A stretch of DNA of 64,000 nt from Astropecten irregularis (GCA_963971285.1 OZ020258.1:15083390-15147389); one strand, 5' to 3'; positions 30,560-42,104 are shown, counted from the stretch's first letter. A program made the numbers and translations. Notes: generated from the sequence alone by a model not told the origin.

Positions 30560-31200
30560 GCACCCTTCAATACCTTCGCCAATGCTTGCTGAGAGTTCGG
30601 CTTGAATATCAGCCCCAGCAAGTCAGTTGCTCTCTCGCAGAAATCCCTAGCTCCTCCATCAATTTCTATCAATGGGTCCAACCTCTGGGTGTTGTTGATA
30701 AGTTTGCTTACCTTGGTTCTACCAATCACTAATACCAACTCCCTTTATGCTGAACTGGACTCCAGCATTAAAAAAGCTGCAACCACATTTAGACGGCTTC
30801 GCCAACGTGTCTGGAGCAACAGATCTCTCCATCAAAATGACGCTCCATTTAAGGCATCTCCTGGAGTGACCACATTCCCAAATGTCAATCTTGCAGCTCA
30901 CTGGGGCAACAGATATGTTCACTTTGCTGAGCCCGCGCCGGTGGGTTGGACACGTCCACAGACGCATCCCCAAGGACATCCTTAACGGTGAGCTTGCTGA
31001 TGCTGCCCGACCTCGCGGTCAAGGATGTCCTGAAACGTGACCTCACAACTGTCGGCATACCTAGCACAACATGGGAGAACAACAGCTACCAACCGCTCTC
31101 AGTGCCGCTCTGCCATTCTTAATGGTAACTCCATCTCAACCAAACACTACGTCGATGACTGTGTGAAACGCCGACTCCATCGTCGATTATGACGGGATGG
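30560..31200 (+). pseudogene. LINE C-terminal fragment (second LINE family)
   Basis: Forward strand: NISPSKSVALSQK, SISINGSNLWV, a YLGSTI-like block after a shift, then SSIKKAATTFRRLRQRVWSN, and after a deletion RWVGHVHRRIPKDILNGELA. These are the thumb and tail motifs of the craniofacial-development-like/endonuclease-RT group of non-LTR elements. Several shifts; catalytic residues lie upstream and are absent. Confidence 0.68.
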
Positions 31201-31217
31201 GCCACGATGATGATCAT

Positions 31218-31760
31218 CTATGTGATGATGATGATGATGATCACGGCCAACTGAACAGCATGTTCATCGAGAAGTTTAGTCAAACTGTCGTTATAATGTA
31301 GAACCGCATTAGATGGACTAATTTCGAGGATGGACAGGGATGACGACTCAAGGATACCTTGTCTGAACCGCGGAATGTCCATACTTTTAAGCTTGCTGTA
31401 GGTTACTCTTCTATTATGTGAGTGATGATGGTGGTGGTGCTGGTGTTGTGCGGAAAGTGATGTCCATAAGCTCAAACGATGTAAATCTATGTGCATCATT
31501 CACAGATGCAATGGACTGAGGAGCGATGAAGCACACTTCCAGCAATGACAAGATCATCTCTCCGGTCCCCTGTGAGCCAGGATTCAAGTATGACACGAAT
31601 ATCAAGATTATTGCCAATAATCAGATCAGTGATACATACTGTCTTGTTGGTAATGGAGCGTGTTCCACGTGCCAATGCGGGCCACTTTGTGTGAGCCACT
31701 AGATGTGCAAAATAGACGCACGTTGAGCTGAATGGCCAAAAAAAAGCAGGTGGAGGAAAC
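31218..31760 (-). pseudogene. LINE endonuclease-region fragment
   Basis: Reverse strand. A block resembling the start of CR1-type AP endonucleases (SITNKTVCITDLIIGNNLDI, ILESWLTGD) is followed by SIASVNDAHRFTSFELMDI and then LKSMDIPRFRQGILESS and SNAVLHYNDSLTKLLDEHA, the conserved linker before the RT. The central catalytic part is deleted. A GAT/ATC microsatellite (about 31,210-31,245) sits at its 3' end. Confidence 0.65.
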
Positions 31761-32820
31761 AACGGAATGGGCCTCCCCCGGGGAAGCGTCTTTGCTCCTG
31801 TGCTGTTTAATATTTACACCAATTATCAGCCAGTATCCAGGAACAAGGAGCTTCATCTTTGCAGTTGACCTTGGTATATCACAACATCGACGATATAGAA
31901 GCTACCCAAGTCAACAGCTCTGCAGAATCTGACGAGGTACTACAAGGAGAACCAACTGAAGGCCAACCCAGCGATGACCTAGGTTAGCTTACTCCACCTA
32001 CGCAACCGGGAAGCTGGCAGAAAACTGTCTCTTACTTGGAATGGTGTTGACCTTAAACACAGTTACTTTCCTGCATACCTTGGAGTCACCCTGGACCGAA
32101 CACTATCCTACAAACAACACATCGAAACCTCCTTCGCAAACTTGCAAATTCATCATGGAGTGCCAACACTTCCACCCTACGTACTCTACCGCCCTTGCAT
32201 TCCGCTACTCAGTTACTGAATATGCCTGTCCAGTTTGGAAAAGATCATCACACGCTAAGAAACTTGATGCCTCCCTCAACGACAGCTGCAGATGCATTAC
32301 TGGGTATCTCCGACCAACCAATGTTGACAGCCTGTATGTCCTAGCTGGGATCGCACCACCTGTCATCCGCAAACTGATGAAACTCGCCATTCATGTCATA
32401 ATCCCCAAGAGGCCTTAATTCGAGGAAAAGCTTCCTACATGCAGTCCGTCCACCCATTGTCTCCGCCCCCTCATACAACTAGGCTAGCACTGTGGGAGAC
32501 GCAGCGAGGCGAGAAACAACACTTGGCAAAGCTGCCCATCCCAACCAGTGGCACCTGGCCACAAATCTGAGTGGAAGCTGTGGAAGGTCCCTCAATAGGC
32601 TACGTACGGGAATGGGCCGCAGAAAAGCCAACCTGAGCAAGTGGGGTATGCTGATGCGGCTGACAACCTGCCAATGCGGTGTCTCAGAGCAGACAATGCA
32701 GCATCTACTGCGATGCCCACTCTTGGAGTGTTGCCTGGAAGATCTGGCACGTGCAAATGAGAGGACCCCTCAACTGCGCAAGAGCATGCAGAGATTTGAT
32801 CGCAATCAGAGATGATGGAC
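31760..32820 (+). pseudogene. LINE RT C-terminal half (third LINE family, jockey-like)
   Basis: Forward strand: NGLPRGSVFAPVLFNIYT, a decayed YADD region, YLGVTLDRTLSYKQHIET, YACPVWKRSSHAKKLDASLN, CITGYLRPTNVDSLYVLAGI, and at 32,560-32,760 RSLNRLRTGMGRRKANLSKW and a CxC-H-C motif (CQCGVSEQTMQHLLRCPLL), the zinc-binding tail common in this LINE group. Multiple frames; the amino-terminal half is missing. Confidence 0.78.
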
Positions 32821-33909
32821 ACGAAAGAAGAAGACTAGATGTCTGGGCAGGGTGGTGAGGTAAAGGTGCACGTATTTCAGATCAAACTCCATCGCAACTT
32901 ACAGCACCTCCAGAGATAGATTGAAGTTGTAGAGTTCTGTTTTTGTGTGAGATATGGAGGGATGCGAGTGTCGGCCATAATATAGGCGAGTCTTTTGTTG
33001 ACAACGGCACGATGGCCCAGATCAAGCAGCTGATCTCTGTGATAGATGCGGATAGTGCCTTCTCTTTCCGATTATGTATTGCCTGGTTGAAAATCAGGCC
33101 CAGGGTCCGCATTAATATCATCGTCGGGTAGAAGTGAAATTTAGAAGGATGCATCCGAGTTTGAGTAGTAGCAGATCCGTCTTCCAAAGAACCTGGCGTT
33201 TGGTTTTGACAGTTGACCTACACACCATGTTTGAATGTATAGAAGGTGTACTTCTGTACAGTGAACAGCTTCATTCACTAATGCAGGCATGTCTGTTCAC
33301 CAGACACAACCAAAGAAGCAACACAACACGATATTTTTATATCGTTCAATTCATTATTCATCGTCAATTCAAATCATTGCGTAGTGATTGCGTTTTGTCC
33401 AAAGAAGCAGCTTATTATATTGATAATTATCAGGTGTACAGTCGGTTTTCCTGTCATATGACATTTTTATTCACAATGTTGATCAATCATACTTGCATTA
33501 TTATAACTTTCGGTGACAGTCGGACTGTTTCCATTACACTCGGCTTCACTTCGTGAAATTGTCACCTCATGAAATTATTCTTATTCATATTCTTATTCAT
33601 ATTCATCCATATTTGTATACTAACCCGCGGAGATTAATAGCCTTTGCCATCTTTACAACCGGAACAACCATCTCCTGGTTAAATATAAGCCACATTAATC
33701 ACTAGTGAATCAGAGCCGACTGTTTCCGATGTTTGAGGAGAGTGGAGGAGGAGTGGAGAGTTCGACAGCCAGCCTCAGGTGATCGTCACACCTAAGTGTA
33801 CAATAATGAAGGACAAGCCGGACCAAGTCATCACAACTTATGTCATCATCACATTGATGGTTCCCGCATCAACGAGAACCTTCTTGAGAGACTAGGAGTC
33901 GAGCAGAAC
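32821..33909. other. No gene seen
   Basis: No recognised domain on either strand; AT-rich after 33,200. Confidence 0.4.
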
Positions 33910-34080
33910 AAGCCCTACGTTGGTGGTGACCCCAATAGTCAACTATCTTTGTTCGTTTGGCAGTCAGAAGCCATTAAACCACGCACACACCGCCACACCC
34001 CAGGGATCGTTTCAATGATACACGCAACAATGCTGCAACCTGGGAACGGCACATGGGGGATCACTCAAATAGCATGTGTA
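33910..34080. repeat. Dispersed 170-bp repeat R170, copy 1
   Basis: Sequence starting CTACGTTGGTGGTGACCCC and including GGCAGTCAGAAGCCATTAAA and AATGCTGCAACCTGGGAACG. Other copies: 41,480-41,645, part at 41,789-41,840, and 59,714-59,885. It is often joined to the tRNA-derived SINE (TGAGCCATCCAGC precedes it), so it is probably part of a composite SINE. Confidence 0.75.
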
Positions 34081-34084
34081 TAAT

Positions 34085-34492
34085 AAACACTGTTATTACT
34101 CCCCGTGCTGTTGATTTTTGTGTGAAAGTACAGCATTCAGTGCCAGATGCATCAGTAGTAACATACATATAGTAGCCGAGGCCTGGGGTCAAAGTGTGCA
34201 AGGATATGTAGGAAGGTAATGTTATCCTTAAGCTATTGTGAACACTTGGGCTTGGGAGTCGCCCCATTCTCAAGGCGTGTCCTTGCACAGCAACATGCTT
34301 ACGGGTTCTGCACTCTCAGCGTAGCAAGGAACAAACTTCAGGTAGAAATTGCAGATGCCAGGGAATTAAGCCATTTCCTTTGCACTAGTGGATAGTTTCA
34401 AGATAGTGTCCATGTTTGCGAGTGAAGGCTTGACTCCCTCGGTAGAAACTCTGTGAGCGAGGAAATCAATCTCCTGGGCCTCGAAGACACAC
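34085..34492 (-). pseudogene. Ty3/Gypsy pol fragment, downstream part (RT end and RNase H start)
   Basis: Reverse strand. Just left of the BEL-1 element the frame encodes the tail of a Gypsy-type RT (EIDFLAHRVSTEGVKPSL, then FPGICNFYLKFVPCYA) and, after stops and a shift, the RNase H start TTDAS. The matching upstream part is at 41,303-41,450 on the other side of the BEL element, so the copy was split by that insertion. At least two stops and one shift. Confidence 0.75.
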
Positions 34493-35312
34493 TGTCACTG
34501 CAGCAGGCTGTGCAGTGAGGGTGCAGTTAGTATTTACAATATACAATTCATCGTTTACTAAGTTTCTTGAATGTCTTGTTTTTGTGTGTTTTAAATAACT
34601 ATGTGCCTTATTATAGTATTCATCACTTTTCATTATTAGTTAGGATTAATAGTCATTGATTTATCTTTGTGTTATTTTTTGAAGATTTTCTATTTGCCAT
34701 TTAACTGGAAGGGCTTGCTCAGGTCATATGCATATTCATTGTTTTAGCCTGCGCTGTTTCTTCCCATAGACTTTGTGTGTAAAGGATTAGGCAGCTTATG
34801 TAAACAAACCTTATCTTAGGAATGCCACATGCACACGTGTATGCAAGTAGCCATTATTGCCTGTATAGTGCAGTGTGTTATCACAAGAGCCAACATTTGT
34901 CTTCTTCTTTCTTCTTCTAATCACCCTGTTTGAGACCAATTGGTGAGCTAACTTTTCTTTACATTTCTTTATTGTTTTATTGAAACTTTGATAATAGTTT
35001 TGACCATTATTTCAAGTGATTTTGGCCATACTTTTGCTTAGAGTTATTTGTGCTTTTTATGTATGTAGATGCATTGTGCAAAGTTGCCTATGTTATGTAC
35101 ACAAAGACAAGTTGTCTTATTGTTTTCTCTGTTCTTTATGATTAAATTACAGATAGTTATCTCTATCACATGTGCCATCAAAGTCAAGTGACTCAATCCT
35201 CTTTCTTCATTGTGGTGCATGGGATTGTGAATGGACATCTTTTGGCAGTCTGAGGGTGTATATTATGTAGTAGAAACTCCTCTGGGCACAAGTGCGCCCT
35301 GAGGCAGCCACA
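34493..35312 (+). repeat. BEL-1 5' LTR
   Basis: 820 bp, TGTCAC...CCACA. Nearly collinear with the 3' LTR. The largest difference is a stretch near 34,650-34,685 (around AATAGTCATTGATTTATC) missing from the 3' copy. Confidence 0.9.
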
Positions 35313-35392
35313 ATAACTATCAAGGACAATCATAGCATCTTATCAAGGTGCATCAGAAGGAGAAATAGAGTGCCTTATGTATTAAGTAGACA

Positions 35393-36406
35393 ATGTCTTC
35401 GTCAAGAACAAAGTGTTCTTCATTGGGCCAAAAGTCCTCGACCCACAGTTGTCGTAGTCATGGCGGTTCCGTTAGTTCGATGAGTAGCTCGACAAGGCAG
35501 AAAAGGCTAGAGCTAGCCCAGCAAGAGGCACAGCTGAAGGTGAAGCTGGGGTTTGCTGACAACGAGAAGCAACTGAAGCTGGCGGAGTTACAGGAGGCTG
35601 TGAAAGTCGAAGCAATGAAGATAGAACGAGATCTTAGACTGGAGCAGTTGAAGACGGAGCAAAGGCTTGCCGAAACCAGAGCAATGATGAACGTGTATGA
35701 GGAGTTTATGGAAGATGACTCGGTAGCTGAGCCAGAGTTGGCCGACATCGCAGTGGATGCGCGAACATATGTTGCGTACTGCGTCCATCTTTCATTCGAT
35801 GTAGTTAGCCAACTTCAGCAAACACCTCCTCTACACCGTTAGCTTTGTTAGCCGAACGTTGTGTGCGTGCTTGGCGAACAGCGCGTTCCGGTTTGAAAAC
35901 GGTGGCGCACATTCAACGGCGACCCATTGCAGTATCCCCTGTGGCGAAACTCCTTCAATTCGCTAGTTGACAGCCAACCCCTTGATCCAGACACTAAGCT
36001 CAACTTCCTAAACCAGTATGTGACAGGGAAACCCAAGCACCTTGTTGAACACTACCTGCTCATTGGCACGGAGGAGGCGTACACTAAGGCAAGAGAGATG
36101 CTGGCGGAAAGATACGGTAACAGCAGTGTGGTCAGTACAGCCTTCACGAATAAGCTCCGACAGTGGCCGAGAATATCGCCAAGAGACTCGGCGGGCCTGA
36201 GAGATTTCTCAGACTTTCTGGAGAAAGTCAATGCAGCTCGAGCGATCACCCTAGCCTTGGAGTGCTCGACTCGCAATTTCCCGAAGACGCAGTCAGCAGA
36301 AACTGCACCAAGTCAACCTGGTAACGAAGAGAAAACATCAAGTCCACCAAAAGAAGTAGTTGTCGTGCAGACAACGGCTTACGAAGGGTGTGACCAGCCC
36401 GAATAA
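35393..36406 (+). pseudogene. BEL-1 gag (coiled coil plus DUF1759-type region), shifted
   Basis: First frame 35,393-35,842: Ser-rich head, then a long charged helix (LELAQQEAQLKVKLG to RLEQLKTEQRLAET) typical of the coiled coil at the start of BEL gag. After a break, frame 35,927-36,406 gives the DUF1759-type capsid region: WRNSFNSLVDSQPLDPDTKL, TGKPKHLVEHYL, AREMLAERYGN. No zinc knuckle is visible downstream, so part of gag is probably deleted. Confidence 0.75.
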
Positions 36407-36424
36407 GGAGAAGGTGATCAGTCA

Positions 36425-37222
36425 ATGATCATTCCAGTGATTGTCCGGAGTCGGAAAGATCCGTCAAGAGAGTTTCTTGAGTACGCAATCCTGGACGAGC
36501 AGTCCAACAGTTGTTTCGTCTCCAGATCACTGTGTGAGAAGATGAATCTTCAAGGACCGGAGACGGAGTTGTTGCTGAGTACTATGCAAGAGCAAAATGT
36601 CCGCATCAGCAGCAGCCGTATATCGGGGCTCGAAGTACTTGACGTCGGCAGAGAACACGCAGTTCATCTCCCAGTCTGCTTCAAGAGGGACAGCATTCCT
36701 GCCAAGACGTCCCAGATACCAAAGCCAGCAGTGGTGAGTCAATGGCCTCATCTTAAGTTTCTGGCAGACAAGCTCATGCCGTATGACCCAACGTTGGAGA
36801 TCTCTCTCCTCATTGGAAGTAACTGCCCGAGAGTGATCAGACCGAGAGAAATCATCGCCGGTGGTGAGGATGACCCCTACGGCCAGAGGTCAATACTAGG
36901 ATGGGGTGTAGTCGGCAATGTTGCTACCTCCTCACAGAGCAACCGACACTTCGTGTATGGCACAAAGGTCAAAGAAGTCCTTAATCCAGAGAATGTTCTC
37001 AAAGTGCTGGCATCCGACTTTGTGGAGAATCGTCAAAAGAAGCCATATTCTGTTGAAGAATTCGTTCACATCATGGAAACAGAAATCAAGAAAACCTCTG
37101 ATGACCACTACCAGATGCCACTCCCTCTGAAGTCAGATGCTGCAACCATGCCTAATAACCGTCACCTTGCAGTGAAAAGATGGAATCAACTGTCAGCCAG
37201 GTTCAGAAGAAAAGTTCCTTGA
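36425..37222 (+). pseudogene. BEL-1 aspartic protease region (DUF1758-type)
   Basis: Open frame of 265 codons. The retropepsin-like start EYAILDEQSNSCFVS carries the expected Asp. The family-typical block SLLIGSNCPRVI and GQRSILGWGVVGNV follows. The end (ATMPNNRHLAVKRW) is the linker that leads into the RT. A frameshift at about 37,205 separates it from the RT. Confidence 0.8.
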
Positions 37223-37232
37223 AGACTATCAG

Positions 37233-37897
37233 GTGTTCATGAGAGATGTCATCTATGACTGTGCTGAGAGAGTTCCCCCAGACCAGCTTGCTGGCCAAGA
37301 AGGAAGGGTGAACTATGTGCCACACACTGGAGTCTATCATCCCAAGAAGCCGGACAAGATACGAGTGGTATTCGACTGCACGGCAAAGTATGGTGGTGTC
37401 TCATTGAACGACCATCTCCTACAAGGACGAATGGTCTTCTTGGCGTCCTGTGCAGATTCAGGAAAGAAGAGGTAGCCTTCATGGTCGATGTGAAAAGTAT
37501 GTTCCATCAGTTCTATGTCGAGGAGAAGTTCCGTGACCTGCTGAGATTCCTGTGGTGGGAAAACGGTGATCCAGAAAAGCCAGTGGTCGAGTACCGAATG
37601 AAGGTTCATTTATTTGGAGCCGCTAGCTCACCAGGCTGCGCCAACTTTGGGCTGAAAAGGGCAGCAGATGACGGAGAAGATGAGTTCGGCACAGAGGCAG
37701 CCAATTTCATCCGTAATGATTTCTACGTCGACGATGGGCTAAAGTCATTACCCACAGTGGAGAAAGCAGCACCACTGATCAAGGCAAGTCAGAATCTGTG
37801 TGGACGAGCAGGATTGAAGCTCCACAAAGTCATCTCCAACAATCGAGAGCTCTTGGAGAAATTCCCAGCAGAAGAGCGACCTAGATCTGAACGTTGA
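37233..37897 (+). pseudogene. BEL-1 reverse transcriptase
   Basis: Two frames: 37,233-37,475 with VNYVPHTGVYHPKKPDKIRV and VFDCTAKYGGVSLNDHLLQG, then 37,481-37,897 with VDVKSMFHQFYVEE (catalytic Asp), LRFLWWENGD, HLFGAASSPGCANFGLKRAA and NDFYVDDGL (catalytic YVDD). All standard BEL/Pao RT blocks are present; the shift at 37,476 breaks the protein. Confidence 0.85.
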
Positions 37898-38650
37898 TGC
37901 ACTACCGATGGAAAGAGCCCTAGGTGTCACATGGTGCGTTGAAAGTGATACCTTTCAGTTCCACATAGAGTTGAAGGATAGACCATTAACGAGGCGTGGC
38001 ATACTTTCAACTGTGAGTTAAATCTACGATCCGATTGGTTATGTAGCTCCAGTAACCCTTAGAGGCAAGAGAATTTTGCAGCAGATGTGCCGTGATAACA
38101 TTGATTGGGACAGCCCTGTAACCAGAGATGCTGAGACCAGAATGGGAGAAATGGCGTGAAGAAGTTCTCGGTTTGGAGAAAATCCAAATCCAACGATGTT
38201 TCAAGCCCAAGGAGTTCGGAGCTGTGTCAGCAGTGGAACTGCATTCATTTCTCTGATGCAAGTCAAGATGGCTACGGACAGTGTTCCTATCTGCGGCCGG
38301 TGAACGAGAACAACGAAGCGCACTGTTCCTTCGTTGTGGGAAAGGCTAGAGTGGCACCTTTGAAGCTTGTCACCATCCCCCGGACTGGAGCTTGCTGCAG
38401 CAACAGTATCAGCAACTATGAGCGAGTTCCTGCGAAGAGAGCTATGCTATGAGAAGCTGAAAGAGTACTACTGGACTGACAGCAAGATCGTACTAGGGTA
38501 CATCAGCAATGAGGCCAGAAGGTTCCATGTGTATGTTGCAAACAGAGTACAGCAGATCAGAAGTCTGACTAACCCGGAGAGCTGGATGTATGTGAACACC
38601 AGCGACAATCCTGCTGATGAAGTCTTGCTGGTTATCCGGTCCTAACTTCC
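37898..38650 (+). pseudogene. BEL-1 RNase H / Pao peptidase-type region
   Basis: Several frames. HFSDASQDGYGQCSYLR carries the RNase H Asp, then VGKARVAPLKLVTIPR, a further frame with YYWTDSKIVLGYI and ESWMYVNTSDNPAD. This is the usual BEL order between RT and integrase. Shifts near 38,150, 38,390 and 38,620. Confidence 0.75.
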
Positions 38651-40216
38651 TGTGGGAAGATGGCCCATTTCAACCTCAAGCTGACCCAGATGTGAAGAAA
38701 GTCTCTTCATTCGCCATCACTGCTGAAGACAAGGCAAGCCAGTTCTTTGAAGTCAGCAGGCTGGATCATTTTCCATCCTGGGACAAAGCTAGTAGAGGTG
38801 TAGCCAGGTGTCTGAAGCTGAGGAACAGGCTAAGGAACATGACCGCAAAGAAAACTGATGATCATAAGTCTTGCCCTACCCCTTGCAAAGCAAGAAATAA
38901 CTGTAGCCGAATTGCAGAATGCAGAGAAGGAGATCTTCAGAAGTGTTCAGCGCCAACACTTCAGTGCTAAATTGAAGGCCCAGCAAGATATTGGTGTAGT
39001 TGGGCAAGTTACCGATAGAAGGGCTGCTAGGTTCAGGAATGTGAGCCTGAAGAAGACAAGTTGTCTATATCGTTTAGATCATTTCCTAGATGTTGATGGC
39101 ATCATCCGAGTTGGTGGCCGTATTGCTAGATCTTCCAAGTGAAGTGAAACATCCCGTCATTTACCTCGTAAAGGTCATGTGACTGAGTTGCTGATTCGTC
39201 ATGTTCATGAGAAAGTGAATCATATGGGGAGAGGAATGACACACAACGAGCTACGTCAGAGAGGATACTGGTGATTTGTGGCTCATCAGCAGTATCTCAC
39301 TTCATATCACAGTGTGTCACATGCAGACGACTGAGAGGTACCCTACAGCATCAGAAGATGGCAGATCTCCCAGAGGACAAGACTACAACCTTCTGCCCCC
39401 TTCACCTACAGTGCTGTAGACTACTTTGGTCCATTTCTGATTAAGGAACGGAGGAGTGAACTCAAGCGATATGGTGTGCTCTTCACCTGCATGTCCTCCA
39501 GATGTGTTCACCTGGAAACAGCCAGCTCTTTGAGCACAAATTCGTTCATCAATGCGCTGAGTCGATTCCTGAGTAGGCGTGGTCCAGTGAGACAACTTCG
39601 ATGTGACCAAGGTACCAACTTTGTAGGAGCGCGGAACGAGCTGAGAGAAGCTGTACGAGAGATGAACCAAGAGGAAGTCCAGAAGTATCTTCTTCAGAAT
39701 GGATGTGACTGGATTCCATTCAAGATAAACACTCCTCACTCAAGTCACATGGGAGGCACCTCGGAGAGGCAGATTAAGACAGTGCGTGGTGTGTTGGCCC
39801 CTCTACTTTGCCAGGCAGGTACACATCTTGATGACGAAGCTCTTCGAACCTTCATGACAGAAGCAGAGTGCATCGTGAACTACAGACCACTCACTTCTAG
39901 TAATCTAAGTTCTCCAGATGTGCCGGAACCCTTGACGCCGAACCACCTACTTACCATGAAGTCCAGGGTTGTACTTCCACCTCCAGGGAAGTTCCAGCAT
40001 GCAGACTTGTACTCAGTCAAGTGGTTTTGGCAGAGATGGCGCAAGGAGTTTCTTCTTCAGTTGCAGACGCGTCAGAAGTGGGACCACCTTAGCGGAACCT
40101 GGAAGTTGGAGATGTGGTCATCGTCAAGGAGAGTGAGACTGAAACCCGCAACCAGTGGCCGCTGGCAAGAGTCGTGGAGACCTTCCCCAGTGCTGATGGC
40201 AGAGTTAGATCGGTGA
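38651..40216 (+). pseudogene. BEL-1 integrase
   Basis: The upstream linker is in broken frames (38,650-39,142, including ADGIIRVGGR-like DVDGIIRVGGR). The zinc-binding HHCC region is around 39,180-39,340 with stops. The core includes AVDYFGPFLIKERRSELKRY (first Asp), then an open frame 39,476-40,216 with RCVHLETASSL, LRCDQGTNFVGARNE (second Asp), CDWIPFKINTPHSSH and a Glu in TSERQIK where BEL integrases have WERQI. The loss of that Trp and the stops argue against activity. Confidence 0.82.
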
Positions 40217-40356
40217 GACTGAAGATGGCTGATGGAGCTCTGGACAAGCAGGGACGACGAAGGCACCCTCCTACCCTTCTTGACAGACCCGTCCACAAGG
40301 TAGTATTGTTGCTCTCAGCATCAGATGACCCAGACACAGGTGAGAACCAGTCCTAG
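40114..40356 (+). pseudogene. BEL-1 C-terminal DUF5641-like tail
   Basis: In a frame shifted relative to the integrase: NQWPLARVVETFPSADGRVR, VRLKMADG, LDRPVHKVVLL. This small beta-rich domain follows the integrase in most BEL/Pao polyproteins. It ends with a TAG, about 165 bp before the 3' LTR. Confidence 0.75.
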
Positions 40357-40519
40357 GAGACCAGAGAATTCCCCGACAAGGAGCCTACACCAGAGAAGTC
40401 CACACCTGATGAGTAGTTCATGTTAGAGGAACATTCCAGGCGAGATGTTCACCAATCGTTGGAACGAACATTTTATTGATAATGTTTGATTTATTTTGTT
40501 TAACTGCAAGGAGCAGCCA

Positions 40520-41297
40520 TGTCACTGCAGCAGGCTGTGCAGTGAGGGTGTAGTTAGTATTTACAATATACAATTCATCATTTACTAAGTTTCTGGAATG
40601 TCTTGTTTTTGTGTGTTTTAAATAACTATGTGCCTTATTATTGTATTCATCACTTTTCATTATTAGTTAGGATTTTTGGAAGATTTTCTATTTGGCATTT
40701 AACTGGAAGAGCTTGCTCAGGTCAAATGCATATTCATTGTTTTAGCATGTGCTGTTTCTTCCCATAGACTTGTGTGTAAAGGATAAGGCAGCTTATGTAA
40801 ACAAACCTTATCTTAGGAATGCCACATGCACACGTGTATGCAAGTAGCCATTTTTGCCTGTATAGTGCAGTGTGTTATCACAAGAGCCAACATTTGTCTT
40901 CTTCTTTCTTCTTCTAATCACCCTGTTTGAGACAATTGGTGAGCTAACTTTTCTTTATATTTCTTTGTTTTATTGAAACTTTGATAATAGTTTTGAACAT
41001 TATTTCTAGTGATTTCGACCATCCTTTTGCTAGAGTTATTTGTGCTTTTGATGTATGTAAAAGCATTGTTGCCTATGTTATGTACACAAAGACAAGTTGT
41101 CTTATTGTTTTCTCTGTTCTTTATGATTAAATTACAGATAGTTATCTCTATCACATGTGCCATCAAAGTCAAGTGACTCGATCCTCTTTCTTCATTGTGG
41201 TGCATGGGATTGTGAATGAACATCTTTTGGCAGTCTGAGGGTGTATATTATGTAGTAGAAACTCCTCTGGGCACAAGTGCGCCCTAAGGCAGCCACA
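40520..41297 (+). repeat. BEL-1 3' LTR
   Basis: 778 bp, TGTCAC...CCACA, matching the 5' LTR apart from a stretch of roughly 35-40 bases and scattered changes. Confidence 0.9.
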
Positions 41298-41302
41298 CAC
41301 AC

Positions 41303-41450
41303 TTCTCAGCATTCAGCGTGATATTGTGCTTGGTTAGGCGGGCAAGCACAGTGTGTAGTCTAGAGCCATGCTCATCCATGGTCCGTCCATGGACGACGAT
41401 GTCGTCGAGTAGAATTATGGCCCTTGTCAATCCCAGTCAGCATACTCATG
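41303..41450 (-). pseudogene. Ty3/Gypsy pol fragment, upstream part (RT palm)
   Basis: Reverse strand. ILLDDIVVHGRTMDEHGSRL carries the LDD catalytic box, followed by TVLARLTKHNITLNAEKC. The frame runs up to the BEL-1 target duplication and resumes at 34,487 beyond the insertion. It is truncated upstream by the R170/SINE cluster. Confidence 0.78.
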
Positions 41451-41462
41451 ACGATTTTTTGC

Positions 41463-41845
41463 AATGCAAAGCCCTAAAGTTGGTGGTGACCCCAATAGTC
41501 AATTTCTTTGTTCGTTTGGCAGTCAGAAGCCATGAAACCACGCACATACTGCCATACCCCAGGGATCGTTTCAATGATACACACAGCAATGCTGCAACCT
41601 GGGAACGGTACATGAGGGATAACTCAAAGAGGATACGGCTTTTTAATTAATATAATCATCAAATAACCACAAGGGAAACTGACTTAATCTTTTAAAGTAT
41701 TTGAAAAGTGAACAAAGAAAAATTGACTGGAGCGGGATTCAAACCGGTGACCTCCTGAACACCGCTCTACCAACTGAGCCATCCAGCCCTACGTTGGTGG
41801 TGACCCTCAATTTCTTTGTTCGTTTGGCAGTCAGAAGCAATTGCA
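41463..41845 (-). mobile_element. R170 repeat plus tRNA-derived SINE plus partial R170
   Basis: R170 copy at about 41,480-41,645, then a SINE body with AATCATCAAATAACCACAAG, then its tRNA-like head on the reverse strand (41,729-41,790): TGGATGGCTCAGTTGGTAGA (A-box part) and GGTTTGAATCCCGCTCCAGT (B-box part, here changed to GGTTTGAATCC). A second partial R170 follows. The tandem order suggests a composite SINE. Confidence 0.72.
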
Positions 41846-42104
41846 AAGGGAAAAACTAAATGCATTACTAAAAGTGTTCGAATAGTGTTTATTTGATAAG
41901 TGCTCAATAATCGAGTGATCATAGTGATCAATAATGAAAAGAAATGCCATTTCCTGCTATGGGTGAGCAGCAAAAGACTAAGTACATTACGTCCAGAGCA
42001 ATGTGCTCAAACTGAGTGATTGTAACATACCCAATAAATCTTTTTGAAAAAAAAGTCAAATTTTCTTAATTGTTCTTACCTGTCAAAAATGGCCACCTGT
42101 AGGC
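41846..42104. other. AT-rich sequence without gene
   Basis: Probably 3' flank or UTR of the host gene whose last coding exon ends at 42,105. Confidence 0.4.

Larger units (their letters stand above)
34493..41297 (+). mobile_element. BEL/Pao LTR retrotransposon BEL-1, full length but decayed
   Basis: Flanked by a perfect 5-bp target duplication CACAC (34,488-34,492 and 41,298-41,302). LTRs begin TGTCACTGCAGCAGG and end GGCAGCCACA. Order inside: gag, aspartic protease, RT, RNase H, integrase, DUF5641-like tail, the BEL/Pao order. Every domain is present in outline, but stops and frameshifts occur throughout. It was inserted into a Gypsy pol fragment. Confidence 0.9.

Noticed and set aside
30602-30985. 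Single intact gene on +
   Set aside because: Motifs match only parts of a LINE tail and the frame crosses deletions; the last third is out of frame with the family.
32882-33187. 101-codon reverse frame as a Penelope C-terminus
   Set aside because: No GIY-YIG or other Penelope tail motif could be found in any frame.
34493-41297. Infectious retrovirus with an envelope gene
   Set aside because: After the integrase and DUF5641-like tail only about 165 bp remain before the 3' LTR; no envelope-like frame with signal peptide or membrane segment is present. The same holds for BEL-2.
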